Under the pieces are notes generated by a model. The model had not been told where the DNA came from and made no database searches. It saw nothing but the letters and a program-made list of their open reading frames with translations. DNA of 64,000 nucleotides from positions 24,332-88,331 of the forward strand of contig NZ_CAKLDM010000004.1 in the NCBI RefSeq assembly GCF_921294215.1, given 5' to 3'. This document shows positions 1 to 8,369 of the stretch, in pieces. The stretch is from Vibrio marisflavi CECT 7928 (GTDB taxonomy: Bacteria; Pseudomonadota; Gammaproteobacteria; Enterobacterales; Vibrionaceae). Within the stretch, counting starts at the first letter, position 1. The number at the start of each line of letters is the position of its first letter. A program made the position numbers and the translations under genes.

Positions 1-27
1 TGAATTTATCGCTACAAGAGGCGGGAA

Positions 28-1599
28 ATGAATAAGATTGAATTCACTATGGGCAACGTCTCTCAAACTGCGGTTAAAGAGATCAATGCTGACGGTACAA
101 CAAGTACCGATGATGGCTCAAACCAGCTTGTTTTTGCTGGTGTCATTATTTCTCCAAAAGGTGCGCCTTACGAAGTTATCACGGTAACGAAGGACACTTG
201 GAAAGCAAAATTGGGCAATCCTTATCATGCTAGTTACGGTGAAAATGCCGATGCTATGCGTGCACTGGGTGAAGCGGTTGAAGGTGGTTCGGGCCAAGTG
301 GTTCGTGTGGTACCGGCAACTGCAACTTATCCAGCAATCAAGCTTACAAAGCCTGCAGATAAGGTAGTCGTAACCAATGAAGCAGTGAACTACGCTAACG
401 AACTGTCGCTAGGTGATGGTGAAATCCTGGCTATTGCTATCAAAGATGGCGCGGAGTCTGACAAGCGTAAAATCTCAATGGTTGAAGCTGACGCGGACCT
501 ATACGGTGCGGGTATGTTTACCCTAACACTGACAGAAGAATCTGACGTAGGTGTTGTTTCTACATTAGATTCTTGGCAAGTATCTCTCGATCCTGTTGCG
601 AAAGATTCAATGGGCGCACCAGCCTTTATCCAGACTGTACTTGAAGACTCAGACTACCTAACGTGTGTCGTTGACTCTGCAAAAGCACAAGCGGAAGTGA
701 CAGGAATTCCAGAAACCGCCTTTACTGGCGCAAGCAATGGTTCAATTTCTGACATCAAAGCGAGCGATTACGACCGAGCAATTGAAGTTCTTAAAACGAC
801 GGTTAAACCTTTCAACTACGTTTGTGGTTTGGCGTGCTATGACAGCACTGTGCAAACGCAATTGATAGGCATTGCAAACGACCGCCGTATCAGTGGTGCG
901 TTTGATTTAAACCCAAGACTTTCGCACGAACAAGCGCTAACAACGAAAACCGGCCTTTCTCTGAGTGAAATGCGAGCGAATTTTACGCATGTTCCATATA
1001 CAGCGACGTGTCCTTATTTCGGTGGCAAAGCGGTTTGGGGCGCATCCGGTGTTGTATTTAGAGCTAAAGCAACAGGAGTGGCGAAGTCGAGCCCTATTGG
1101 CGGTTGGCAATACGCACCAGCTGGCAAAGATAGAGCGACAATTAACCGTGTTGGCCTGGCGCCGGCTAAATGGGCAGGGCAGCCAGACTACGAAGCGATG
1201 TACAAGGCACGCATCAACAAACTAGCAACTGGTGATACCAGCAACTTATTTATTGATGACTCTTTAACGTCCTTTACCACTGAGAACTACCTCAGATTTG
1301 AGCATGTTGTTTCCTTAATGGATTCCATCTCGCGTGCATTCGTCAATATTGCTAACGATCTCAAACATCAACCTGATGACGTGACAGAGAAAGGCCTAAC
1401 AGATCGCATGACCGAGCTACTGGAGTCATACGAAGCCAACAAAGCCATTGTTGCGCCAAGAAACCCAGACAGTGACGGGACTTCTCCATGGACGCTTAGC
1501 GTTGTCCAGGTATCGATTGATTACTGGAAAGTCACTTGGTCCGTTTGTCCAACTGGTACCGCACGCCGAATCCTTGGCGAACCTGTTCTAATCCGATAA
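28..1599 (+). CDS. Contractile tail sheath protein
   Basis: This 523-residue protein is the probable sheath subunit, which polymerises around the tail tube and contracts to drive the tube through the host envelope. The C-terminal third has the sheath signature of the T4 gp18 type: a GGWQYAPAGKDRATI stretch near residue 360, a loop mentioning FIDDSLTSFTTENYLRFEHV near 415, and a final segment ending in a RRILGEP-like strand. Its length lies within the range of known sheaths. The start has a good ribosome site (GAGGCGGGA) and a TGA at bases 1-3 may end an upstream gene. It heads a plus-strand run of tail genes. Family assignment is from conserved motifs and context, not from a database search. 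Confidence 0.88.
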   Translation: MNKIEFTMGNVSQTAVKEINADGTTSTDDGSNQLVFAGVIISPKGAPYEVITVTKDTWKAKLGNPYHASYGENADAMRALGEAVEGGSGQVVRVVPATATYPAIKLTKPADKVVVTNEAVNYANELSLGDGEILAIAIKDGAESDKRKISMVEADADLYGAGMFTLTLTEESDVGVVSTLDSWQVSLDPVAKDSMGAPAFIQTVLEDSDYLTCVVDSAKAQAEVTGIPETAFTGASNGSISDIKASDYDRAIEVLKTTVKPFNYVCGLACYDSTVQTQLIGIANDRRISGAFDLNPRLSHEQALTTKTGLSLSEMRANFTHVPYTATCPYFGGKAVWGASGVVFRAKATGVAKSSPIGGWQYAPAGKDRATINRVGLAPAKWAGQPDYEAMYKARINKLATGDTSNLFIDDSLTSFTTENYLRFEHVVSLMDSISRAFVNIANDLKHQPDDVTEKGLTDRMTELLESYEANKAIVAPRNPDSDGTSPWTLSVVQVSIDYWKVTWSVCPTGTARRILGEPVLIR

Positions 1600-1617
1600 C
1601 TATAGGAAAAAGTAAGT

Positions 1618-2286
1618 ATGTCAATGTTTGACCAGGGCGCTGTACGCGAGCGTCCATTTCTATCAAGAGTAAAAAACCAACCACAAGACGAAGGCATTTC
1701 AGAAGCGGCATTTTTCGAATCTGTTTCTGATGATGCAATGCTAGAAGCCATCAAAAAAGCCGCCAAAGTGAACGATCGCTCTGATGCTGCAGCGGCCTGT
1801 GTGCAATGGGTGAGTGGTGGCGATGCTGATTTTGATGAGCTCGATGCTTTGCTATATGGCCTATCTGGTGGCCAAGACGACAAAGAGCTGAACGAATCAC
1901 AAGAAGCAATGTATGAGTCACTGCTCGATGAAGCGGGTGATTTCATCCACCAAGTATCCAACGCAAAAGACGAAGATATTGAAATGATGAGTGAAGATGA
2001 CGACGCAGCTGAGCGCGTATTCGAGTCTCTTTCATCTGCTATTTCTGATGTCGATACCGACGAACTGGTAGCTGAATACTCAGTGCGCGATTCAATGATG
2101 ATGGAAGCCACAAAGAAAGTCATTCGTGATGGCGTTCTTAAGCTTGTGAAAACGAAAAAACGTCGCCGTCGCATGACTCCAGCACAAAAAGCGGCGCTTA
2201 AAAAAGCACGCATGAAAGCTCGTTCTGGCGCGGCTAAAGCGGCTCGTAAAAAGTCTATGCGTAAGCGTAAAGCTCGCGGTTTATAA
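1618..2286 (+). CDS. Acidic-to-basic tail-region protein of unknown function
   Basis: I do not recognise this 222-residue protein. Its first two thirds are acidic and helical, rich in D and E (for example around residues 115-145). The last 50 residues are extremely basic, with clusters such as KKRRRRM and repeated K/R-A steps. A basic tail of this kind suggests binding to nucleic acid or to an acidic partner, or a proteolytic maturation tag. It lies between the sheath gene and a tube-like gene, separated from the former by only 18 bases, so it is co-transcribed with virion genes. A small virion or assembly protein is the best inference; a packaged DNA-binding protein is an alternative. Confidence 0.6.
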   Translation: MSMFDQGAVRERPFLSRVKNQPQDEGISEAAFFESVSDDAMLEAIKKAAKVNDRSDAAAACVQWVSGGDADFDELDALLYGLSGGQDDKELNESQEAMYESLLDEAGDFIHQVSNAKDEDIEMMSEDDDAAERVFESLSSAISDVDTDELVAEYSVRDSMMMEATKKVIRDGVLKLVKTKKRRRRMTPAQKAALKKARMKARSGAAKAARKKSMRKRKARGL

Positions 2287-2307
2287 GCAAGGAAAGGAGC
2301 GTAACTA

Positions 2308-2928
2308 ATGGCTGTAATGTGTGGCGTGCCTGACGATGACGGTATATCAAGAAGTCTTAAATGTACGATAACCCAAGAAATCAATGGCGCCACAATTACA
2401 GTCGTTGGTTATATGAGCGAAGAGTGTCAGCTCTCGCTTAGATCAATGTGGGAAAGTCCTTTTGCTGGTGACAGTGTTGGCAATGCCGGTCAGATAGACA
2501 AGCTTGCGTCAGTGATGCAAACCCAATCTGACAAAACAAGTAAGACGCAAATGAACTCCGACCAGGTATGGGAAGGTATCGAGCCGCCAGAGGTCAGCGT
2601 AACGCTGAAATTTGTGGCTTACACCAATGCCAGGATCGAAGTTGACTTACCTATCGAATATCTAAACCAAATGGCCAGTCCAGAATTGCTCAACGCAACT
2701 CCAGTCGGCATGTCTGATGGTGGTGTCAGTGTGGGTGGACGTATTCCTGATGCAGCTACGTTCGACTTGGGCCGAAAGTTCAAAGCGAAAATGCGCATTA
2801 GTGACGTCTCTTTTAATGTCAATGCACCGAAAACGCAGGATGGGCATTACGCCTACAACACGGTATCGCTCACGGTCGCTCCTAAATCCATGATCAACAA
2901 ATCTCAAATACCGAATTTTTTCTTTTAA
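2308..2928 (+). CDS. Virion structural protein, tail region
   Basis: This 206-residue protein has the look of a beta-rich tail protein: alternating hydrophobic strands, a central SVTLKFVAYTNARIEVDLP segment and a C-terminal TVSLTVAP strand. It begins after a strong ribosome site (AAGGAG) and is followed 12 bases later by a tube-like gene. Its position between sheath and tube genes suggests a tail completion, tube-terminating or baseplate-adaptor role, but I see no diagnostic motif. No signal peptide or membrane segment is present. Confidence 0.65.
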   Translation: MAVMCGVPDDDGISRSLKCTITQEINGATITVVGYMSEECQLSLRSMWESPFAGDSVGNAGQIDKLASVMQTQSDKTSKTQMNSDQVWEGIEPPEVSVTLKFVAYTNARIEVDLPIEYLNQMASPELLNATPVGMSDGGVSVGGRIPDAATFDLGRKFKAKMRISDVSFNVNAPKTQDGHYAYNTVSLTVAPKSMINKSQIPNFFF

Positions 2929-2939
2929 AGGTGAATTAA

Positions 2940-3437
2940 ATGGCCGGTTTCAGTAATTCAAAAGGCGACACTAACTACCTAAAGCAAGCGTTTACGAAAA
3001 ACTTAAACGCTGGTGAAAAGTTGATGGGCGCAGAATTCGACATGACTATCGAAGAATACCCAGACTTATCAGTGCTTGTTCGTTCTACTCAGTTCCCAGC
3101 AATGGGGCGTGCTGATGTGGAAGATTTTGGCCCTATGGGCATGGGCTTTATTCAGAATGGTCCACTCGAAAACAAAGGCGAGATTGCAGTAACACTTGCG
3201 GAAACGATTAAGGGCGACGTTCTTAAGGCATTCCGCGCGATCCTAAAAGACAAGAAAATGGTCACGGTCAACATCAAGGCTACGCCTGAATCTACGTCTG
3301 GTTCTGGTGTGGAATCCCAAACTTTCCGACTGGAGCATGTGAAGATCCGCTCTGATGCTATCGACTTATCAACAGAAGATACCGCAGCCATTGTTAAACC
3401 AGCAATGACACTGCAGTACAACTGGGTTGACTTCTAA
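2940..3437 (+). CDS. Probable tail tube protein
   Basis: This 165-residue protein has the size and strand pattern of a myovirus tail tube monomer (T4 gp19 and related). It contains an early EFDMTIEEYPDLSVLVRSTQFPAMGR segment resembling the first sheet and insertion loop of tube proteins, a mid strand GEIAVTLAETI, and a closing AIVKPAMTLQYNWVDF strand. It follows the sheath gene after two small virion genes. A second tube-like protein lies at 4059-4574, so one of the two may be a tube initiator (gp48/gp54-like) rather than the main subunit. Assignment rests on size, strand pattern and order. Confidence 0.65.
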   Translation: MAGFSNSKGDTNYLKQAFTKNLNAGEKLMGAEFDMTIEEYPDLSVLVRSTQFPAMGRADVEDFGPMGMGFIQNGPLENKGEIAVTLAETIKGDVLKAFRAILKDKKMVTVNIKATPESTSGSGVESQTFRLEHVKIRSDAIDLSTEDTAAIVKPAMTLQYNWVDF

Positions 3438-3450
3438 TCACGCTTATATG

Positions 3451-3468
3451 GGTGCGCTGGTGCGCACC
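3451..3468 (+). promoter_or_regulatory. Intergenic hairpin in the tail operon
   Basis: A perfect 7-bp inverted repeat (GGTGCGC / GCGCACC, loop TGGT) sits between the tube-like gene and the next gene, 19 bases before its start codon. No T-run follows, so it is unlikely to be a full intrinsic terminator. It could be an RNA-processing or mRNA-stability element that sets different yields for the abundant tube protein and the scarce downstream proteins. Confidence 0.45.
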
Positions 3469-3487
3469 TAACCATGATGAGGGAATT

Positions 3488-4051
3488 ATGACTCCAAACG
3501 AACTACTTGAACTCGTCAAAAAGCGTTTCACAATCTTGCTTCATGACGATCCAGACTCTTTAAATTCAGCTCTTACTCAAGCGATTGGCAAGTACCAGGA
3601 CTTAGCCGGTTTCATGAAGCGGGTTCGCATCACTGATGCCTCAAAACTCACGAACGACAACCAATTTGCACTGCCACCTCTATTTATGACTCGCGTCGTA
3701 GTGAAGGATAACGCAGGGCGATATATCCGCTCTGATGTGTGGGATGACCAATTAGAACTTGGCCTAGATGGTTCAGAACAATACCCAATTGTCGTGACGT
3801 ATCTAGAAAATGCCCAGGGCGGTGACTTTGACCAATATCAGCTACCAGCGAGTACCACTTCTCTTATCGCGGATTACCTATATCTGCTGATTGAAGGTCC
3901 AAACAATGAGCGCAAACGACGTATTGCTATGGCTGGCAAGCTCGACACTAGCGACATTGCCACCGAAGCTGATGTGGCCACTCGTAAAGCCGACATGGAA
4001 GAAAAGATAAAAAGCTCACGCGCCATCATGCCAACGTTATCTTTGATGTGA
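3488..4051 (+). CDS. Tail or baseplate protein of unknown function
   Basis: This 187-residue protein starts at the ATG at 3488, which has a GAGGG ribosome site seven bases upstream. A longer reading from GTG 3452 would run through the hairpin and is less likely. The sequence is mixed alpha/beta with an N-terminal helix (ELLELVKKRFTILL) and a C-terminal segment rich in K, R and D. It resembles proteins that cap or join the tail in size and position, but I cannot name a family. It is closely followed by another tube-like gene. Confidence 0.65.
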   Translation: MTPNELLELVKKRFTILLHDDPDSLNSALTQAIGKYQDLAGFMKRVRITDASKLTNDNQFALPPLFMTRVVVKDNAGRYIRSDVWDDQLELGLDGSEQYPIVVTYLENAQGGDFDQYQLPASTTSLIADYLYLLIEGPNNERKRRIAMAGKLDTSDIATEADVATRKADMEEKIKSSRAIMPTLSLM

Positions 4052-4058
4052 GGTCTGA

Positions 4059-4574
4059 ATGAATCCTTATCTATCTGCCGCTAAGCAAACCGTTATTAAT
4101 TTCATGAACAAGCCATGGCTGCAGGGATGGCAATGGGCCGTGGAGATTGAAGGGACTGATTCGATTCCTGATTTTGATATCTATGTAAAAGATATTGATT
4201 TCGGTGCCGGCTCCATCGATGTAGAGACGTTCCAGGTTGGATGTGGGTCTATTGCTCTTCCTACGTTCTCAAGTGCTAGTGAGATCACGATGACAGTACG
4301 TGAAACCCAGGACCAAACCATTAGCAAATGGATGGAAGCCCAGCTCGCTAAGGTTAAAAACACTGACGGCACCATTAACTTGCCTAAGCATTACGTGTTC
4401 AAGATTAATTTCTACACACTGAATGAAGACGGGAAAAAGACAAAGTACAAGAGCTATCAAGTGTTCCCGACAAAAATAGGCAACGTCAATTTCTCTAGAG
4501 AGAGTGGTAATTCCATCTTGTCATTTCCACTTATTTTCCAAAAATTCTCAACTGTAGGCAAAAAAGTACTATGA
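4059..4574 (+). CDS. Tube-like baseplate or tail protein
   Basis: This 171-residue protein has features of the T4 gp19/gp54 tube fold: strands such as ASEITMTVRET and GNVNFSRESGNSILSFPLIFQKF and a phage-typical WMEAQLAK helix between them. In T4-like tails such proteins form the tube or the baseplate hub that starts tube assembly. It begins seven bases after the preceding stop behind a GAGG ribosome site, and its last codons overlap the next gene (4571) by four bases, so the two are translationally coupled. Tube initiator or a second tube subunit are both possible. Confidence 0.65.
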   Translation: MNPYLSAAKQTVINFMNKPWLQGWQWAVEIEGTDSIPDFDIYVKDIDFGAGSIDVETFQVGCGSIALPTFSSASEITMTVRETQDQTISKWMEAQLAKVKNTDGTINLPKHYVFKINFYTLNEDGKKTKYKSYQVFPTKIGNVNFSRESGNSILSFPLIFQKFSTVGKKVL

Positions 4575-5392
4575 ACATTCCACCGTATCCAAGACCAAGC
4601 AGCGTTAATGATGTTGTGCATTTTAGAACGCCTACCGTTGAAGATGGGTTGCTATTCTGCGAGCTCAACGAAGAGCAAGAAGAGCAAAATACCACTCAGT
4701 TCCTCAACCATATTCAGAATCTAGACAAGCAAGGCGGCAAGCTCAATGACTCGCTGTATTGGACCGGTGAAGATCGTAGAACGGCATTGTGGTGGATATT
4801 CATAGCAACGCAAGAATTGCCGACTGCAGCAGTAAGTTATGAGTGCGAGCACTGCAAAGAAGAGCACTACTTAGACGTGAACTTGGCTGAGCTGGCCAAT
4901 ACTGCGACCGCCGTTAAAGCGCTGCCAAAATCAGAAATTACGTGCTTTATCGCGGGTGAACAAGTCTCAAAAATCAAGGTCCAGCCTTTAAATGGTGCGG
5001 CTTGCGAGCACATTGAAACGCTGAGAAACATTCGTGATCAATACGCCTATCAGTCAATAGAGTGGCGAAAAGCCGATACCGAAATGACACTCACTGAGCT
5101 GGTGCACTGCCTTACGTTCCCAAACCAACCAAGTGATCAAGATGAGGCTCTGAATTGGAAGCTCGAACGCATCAAGGGTATGGCGCTCGATACCGAGTTT
5201 CGCACGCTGTATGCCCAGGTTGAGAGTGAATTAAGAACCATGCGACATGGCATCATGACGCAATACAAGGATGGTCGATTCCTACTTGTTTCCAATCAAA
5301 AGAACTGCAGCGCAGCTGTAGAAGCAGGGGAGGACCAAAGCAAATTATTGCTCTTACCCTTTCGGCATAACGACTTCATTCCAACGCTATGA
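4571..5392 (+). CDS. gp26-like baseplate hub or tail assembly protein, zero-frame product
   Basis: This 273-residue protein resembles the T4 gp26-type baseplate family. It has an N-terminal PP.PRPSSVN.V.F.TPTVEDGL segment, a central WWIF.ATQELP region and a CEHC zinc-ribbon-like pair near residue 96, as in gp26 relatives. It sits directly upstream of the probable tape measure gene, where many phages encode tail assembly chaperones made by programmed frameshifting. Its 3' end overlaps a start-less reading frame (5322-5531) that could extend it; see that entry. The start overlaps the preceding gene by four bases. Family name by motif and gene order only. Confidence 0.65.
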   Translation: MNIPPYPRPSSVNDVVHFRTPTVEDGLLFCELNEEQEEQNTTQFLNHIQNLDKQGGKLNDSLYWTGEDRRTALWWIFIATQELPTAAVSYECEHCKEEHYLDVNLAELANTATAVKALPKSEITCFIAGEQVSKIKVQPLNGAACEHIETLRNIRDQYAYQSIEWRKADTEMTLTELVHCLTFPNQPSDQDEALNWKLERIKGMALDTEFRTLYAQVESELRTMRHGIMTQYKDGRFLLVSNQKNCSAAVEAGEDQSKLLLLPFRHNDFIPTL

Positions 5393-5531
5393 CAACGTTG
5401 GTTGGAATATTCTCGTAGAAAACCTCTCAATTTATGGCGGCCAGCCTGTGCACTCAGTAATGAGCACAGCTCAAGCAATGGCAATTCGTTTAGATAAAGC
5501 ATTACAAGACAAGGTGAAGAATGGCCACTAA
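5322..5531 (+). CDS. Start-less +1-frame extension, probable frameshift product of the gp26-like gene
   Basis: The 128 bases between the 4571-5392 gene and the tape measure gene are covered by a reading frame, shifted +1 (equivalent to -2), that has protein-like content (a YDNVGWNILVENLSIYGG segment) but no ATG, GTG or TTG before GTG 5448 and ATG 5460. It overlaps the upstream gene from 5322 to 5392. A candidate slip point is CCC TTT CGG at 5357-5365: a Phe tRNA on TTT can re-pair with TTC one base on, with CGG in the A site. Slipping there would give a product of about 319 residues, 55 of them from this frame. It could also be a real frame-shifting mutation or a sequence error. Confidence 0.5.
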   Translation, partial: KQGRTKANYCSYPFGITTSFQRYDNVGWNILVENLSIYGGQPVHSVMSTAQAMAIRLDKALQDKVKNGH

Positions 5532-8019
5532 GCAAAATCAACAAAGCCTATCTGATGTTGTTCATGAAATACGTAGAGCAAGCGACCAACAGCTCAAAGT
5601 GCTGTCAGATATTAGTGATAAGCTTTCTAGCTCTGCTGTAATGCCTAGCCCTGGCGTACCTGGTGTGATTGGCACTAAACCGCCAGGCAGAAGACCTGTT
5701 AACCGCAGGAACCGCAGAGGGGCTGCATCGAGAAAAGGTGAAGTGAGCCTATCAAAAAGTGATGCGGTGACTGTCTCAAAGCCTGTCGTTAATACGGAAA
5801 CCCAAGGCGTCAGTATTGCTGAAACTAAGAAGCAAGAGCCACTTGAGCCCGTCGAGCTGTCCAGTAAGCCGTTGGAAGAGTTACCAGGCAAAGTTGAAAA
5901 TGCCATAAAAGCGGGACTTAAAGCGACAAAGAGTGTCGCCTGTGCCAAAGCGGAAAAACCACTACGCCAGGTGCCAACAAAAGTCGTTGCTAAATCGGAA
6001 AGTAAACCGTCCAGCGATCCTCAATATACGTACTCAACTCATGAAATGGCCACCACTAAAAAGGCAGTCATCAAAGAGTCAGTCAAAGAGCTGAAAAAGC
6101 TCACCAAGGATAAATCAGGCCGTTTGCGTCGTGAAAATGGCACGTTTGCCAACAAGTCCGAACGTGAAGCGTATGAGCGCGAACAAGCCAAGAAGAGCGA
6201 CAAAAAAAGCGGTGATGACAAGCCGAAAGAAAGCACCATGGTTAAGCTCTTTAAGTTCTTTAACTCGTTTAAAGGTAAGAGCAATGAAGCTGGTGATACT
6301 GCCGGTGTCGCGGCGGGTAGCACTCTTTGGTATGCAGCAAAAGAAGCGCATCAACTGGGCAAATCTGCCAAAGAAGCCAAGAACGAGGCACTTGCGAAGG
6401 TTAAAGCGTATAAGAAAAAGCGAGCCAAGATAAAACAAGACAAGGAATCGAAGTCGACTGCAGATGATAAGCCGACGCAGGCTCGCACAACCAAAGAAAA
6501 AGGCAATGCACCGGAAAAAGTAGGCAAAGTTGCCGATCTTAAAGCTGAAAAAGCGAAAAAAGATCAACAATCTTCGCTGACTTCGCCAACTCAAGAACCG
6601 GCCCAAGGTAAAATTTCTAAAGAAACACAAGCCAAGACGAAGCCAAACCAAAAGCACGTATCGACTGCAGAGAGCCAAGCGACACCCGCTCGCGCAACCA
6701 AAGAAAATAAAGCTACGCCGAGCGAGGCCAGTAAACTTTCTGCACTGAGCGAAGAGAGATTAAACAAAGCTCAACTATCGGCACTGAAAGAGCAAACTCA
6801 TAAAGATGAGTCATATCACAAAGTCATTCTCAAGCACCTTGAAGATATGACAGAAAAGCTAAGCAAGATCGGCGGTCGTAGCTCTGATTCTGATTCGGAC
6901 TCTCTGGGTGATTGGCTTGGTGATGCAGAAGAAAAGAACGAAAAGCGTAAGAAGCCTGGCAAGAAACGCCGCCATAACAGGCGTCGTAGAAGTCGTGGTA
7001 AGCGCGGTCGATTTAAGTCGGTGTTCTCAAAGCTTGGTGGATTCAAAGAAGGAGTAAGCCGCCGAGGAACATCAATCTTTGGTAAAGCAGCAAGCAAAAT
7101 AGGCTCTGTCGGTCGATTGGCTGGTGATGCCCTGGACGTGATTAACGGCGGTCCAGCGAGCATCATTAGTAAAGTTGCGGGCAGTGCAATGGGTGGTATC
7201 GGTGGTGCGCTTGGTGGCATTGGCGGGGCTCTAGGTGGTGTTGGCGGTGCGCTTGGTAGCGGTCTGGGTATGGCTGCAAAAGGCGTCGGTAAGTTCGTTC
7301 CATTTCTAGCACCAGCGATGGCCGCAATGGATGCATACAACGGGTTTACTGACACCAAAAAGCAACAAGAAACCTTTGGCTTGAAAGATGGCCAAGAGGC
7401 TACGTTAGGACAAAAAAGCTCAATGGCGCTGGGCTCTGTGCTGAATATGGGTGGATTAGTTAGCGGCACTGCAGGTTTACTTGGTAGCGGTCTCGGTGCG
7501 CTTGGTTTTGATGGTGCTCAAAAAGCCCTAAGTTTTGATAGTGGCGATATGGCCAAGGGTATTTATAGCTTTTTTGGTGGCGACTCTGAGCCTCAACAGG
7601 TGGACCCTAAAGAAGCTAATGCCATTGCCAATGCTCAACCCGCAAAAACCATGGCCACAACGGCGAACCCGCAACAATCTAGCGTTATCACAACAAGCAC
7701 AGCTAACGAACAATCGCTATCTTCGGCCTCACCAGCTGTCAATGATAAGTCTAACGAACGTGTGAGCGATCTGATGGCTGAAAAGGATGCGAAAGAGCTA
7801 TCGAAAAGCGATAAGGCACAAAACGTTGGATTGGATAAGAAAAGCATTGATGCGCTATCCAAAGCAATTAGCACAACGAATGCAGTAACTAGCAAGGTAT
7901 CGCCGCCGGTGACAAATGCGAAAACGCAGCCTAAAGCTACAGCGTATAAACCAGCAAACACTATTCCAAATGACTTTAGAGACGGTTCTCTACAACGACT
8001 AAGTGCTGACTTGGAGTAA
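5521..8019 (+). CDS. Probable tail tape measure protein
   Basis: This 832-residue protein lies between the gp26-like gene and the gp25-like baseplate gene, the slot of the tape measure protein in T4-like orders. Residues 1-150 carry a Pro/Arg-rich linker. Residues 160-480 are long, highly charged and probably helical, rich in K, A, E and Q. Around 545-610 there is a glycine-rich hydrophobic stretch with GGIGGALGG repeats followed by a VPFLAPAMAAMDAY segment, like the membrane-active region of many tape measures. The C terminus is low-complexity S/N/K. It determines tail length and probably enters the host membrane during injection. The assignment rests on position and composition; no lysozyme motif is seen. 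Confidence 0.65.
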   Translation: MATKQNQQSLSDVVHEIRRASDQQLKVLSDISDKLSSSAVMPSPGVPGVIGTKPPGRRPVNRRNRRGAASRKGEVSLSKSDAVTVSKPVVNTETQGVSIAETKKQEPLEPVELSSKPLEELPGKVENAIKAGLKATKSVACAKAEKPLRQVPTKVVAKSESKPSSDPQYTYSTHEMATTKKAVIKESVKELKKLTKDKSGRLRRENGTFANKSEREAYEREQAKKSDKKSGDDKPKESTMVKLFKFFNSFKGKSNEAGDTAGVAAGSTLWYAAKEAHQLGKSAKEAKNEALAKVKAYKKKRAKIKQDKESKSTADDKPTQARTTKEKGNAPEKVGKVADLKAEKAKKDQQSSLTSPTQEPAQGKISKETQAKTKPNQKHVSTAESQATPARATKENKATPSEASKLSALSEERLNKAQLSALKEQTHKDESYHKVILKHLEDMTEKLSKIGGRSSDSDSDSLGDWLGDAEEKNEKRKKPGKKRRHNRRRRSRGKRGRFKSVFSKLGGFKEGVSRRGTSIFGKAASKIGSVGRLAGDALDVINGGPASIISKVAGSAMGGIGGALGGIGGALGGVGGALGSGLGMAAKGVGKFVPFLAPAMAAMDAYNGFTDTKKQQETFGLKDGQEATLGQKSSMALGSVLNMGGLVSGTAGLLGSGLGALGFDGAQKALSFDSGDMAKGIYSFFGGDSEPQQVDPKEANAIANAQPAKTMATTANPQQSSVITTSTANEQSLSSASPAVNDKSNERVSDLMAEKDAKELSKSDKAQNVGLDKKSIDALSKAISTTNAVTSKVSPPVTNAKTQPKATAYKPANTIPNDFRDGSLQRLSADLE

Positions 8020-8021
8020 TC

Positions 8022-8369
8022 ATGACTCAAGAAATTAACTACAAACTTAAGGCCACTGCAGACGGCGTAGAAACTCATGATGATGTTGTTTCTGTTATCG
8101 CCCGAGTGGCTGAATGGCTAGATACTCCAGAAGGTGAGGTATGGGGCTCTCCAGCCTGGGGAAATAATCTTGCTCAATTTAGGCATGAACCGCAATCCGA
8201 TACTGTTGCGGCCGCAATGGAGAACGTGATCGCTAATAAGTTGCCAAAGGATTTAAGTGACGTTTCGATATCTGGGATAGCGATTACACCTAACACGATT
8301 GGAGGCTGGGTAATAGAGCTGGCCATTTCTGGAATACCGCAAAAACTAACACAGGAGATCAATTTGTGA
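8022..8369 (+). CDS. gp25-like baseplate wedge protein
   Basis: This 115-residue protein fits the GPW/gp25 family, small wedge proteins related to T4 gp25. The diagnostic features are length, the early VSVIARVAEWLDTPEGE helix, the WG...NLAQFRHEP loop (the family has L..LL.EP or a near variant here) and a C-terminal GWVIELAIS strand. The protein joins the inner baseplate to the sheath. It starts two bases after the tape measure stop and its stop overlaps the next start, so it belongs to a tightly coupled operon. Confidence 0.8.
   Translation: MTQEINYKLKATADGVETHDDVVSVIARVAEWLDTPEGEVWGSPAWGNNLAQFRHEPQSDTVAAAMENVIANKLPKDLSDVSISGIAITPNTIGGWVIELAISGIPQKLTQEINL

Noticed and set aside
1521-2393. 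Minus-strand frame of 290 codons over the sheath end and the next gene
   Set aside because: It lies opposite well-supported genes with ribosome sites; the frame is a shadow of biased codon use.
3452-3487. Longer start (GTG 3452) of the 3488 gene
   Set aside because: It would run through the hairpin and lacks a ribosome site, while ATG 3488 has GAGGG.
6115-7469. Several long minus-strand frames under the tape measure gene
   Set aside because: They mirror the K/A/G-rich codons of the plus-strand gene and have no ribosome site or recognisable content.
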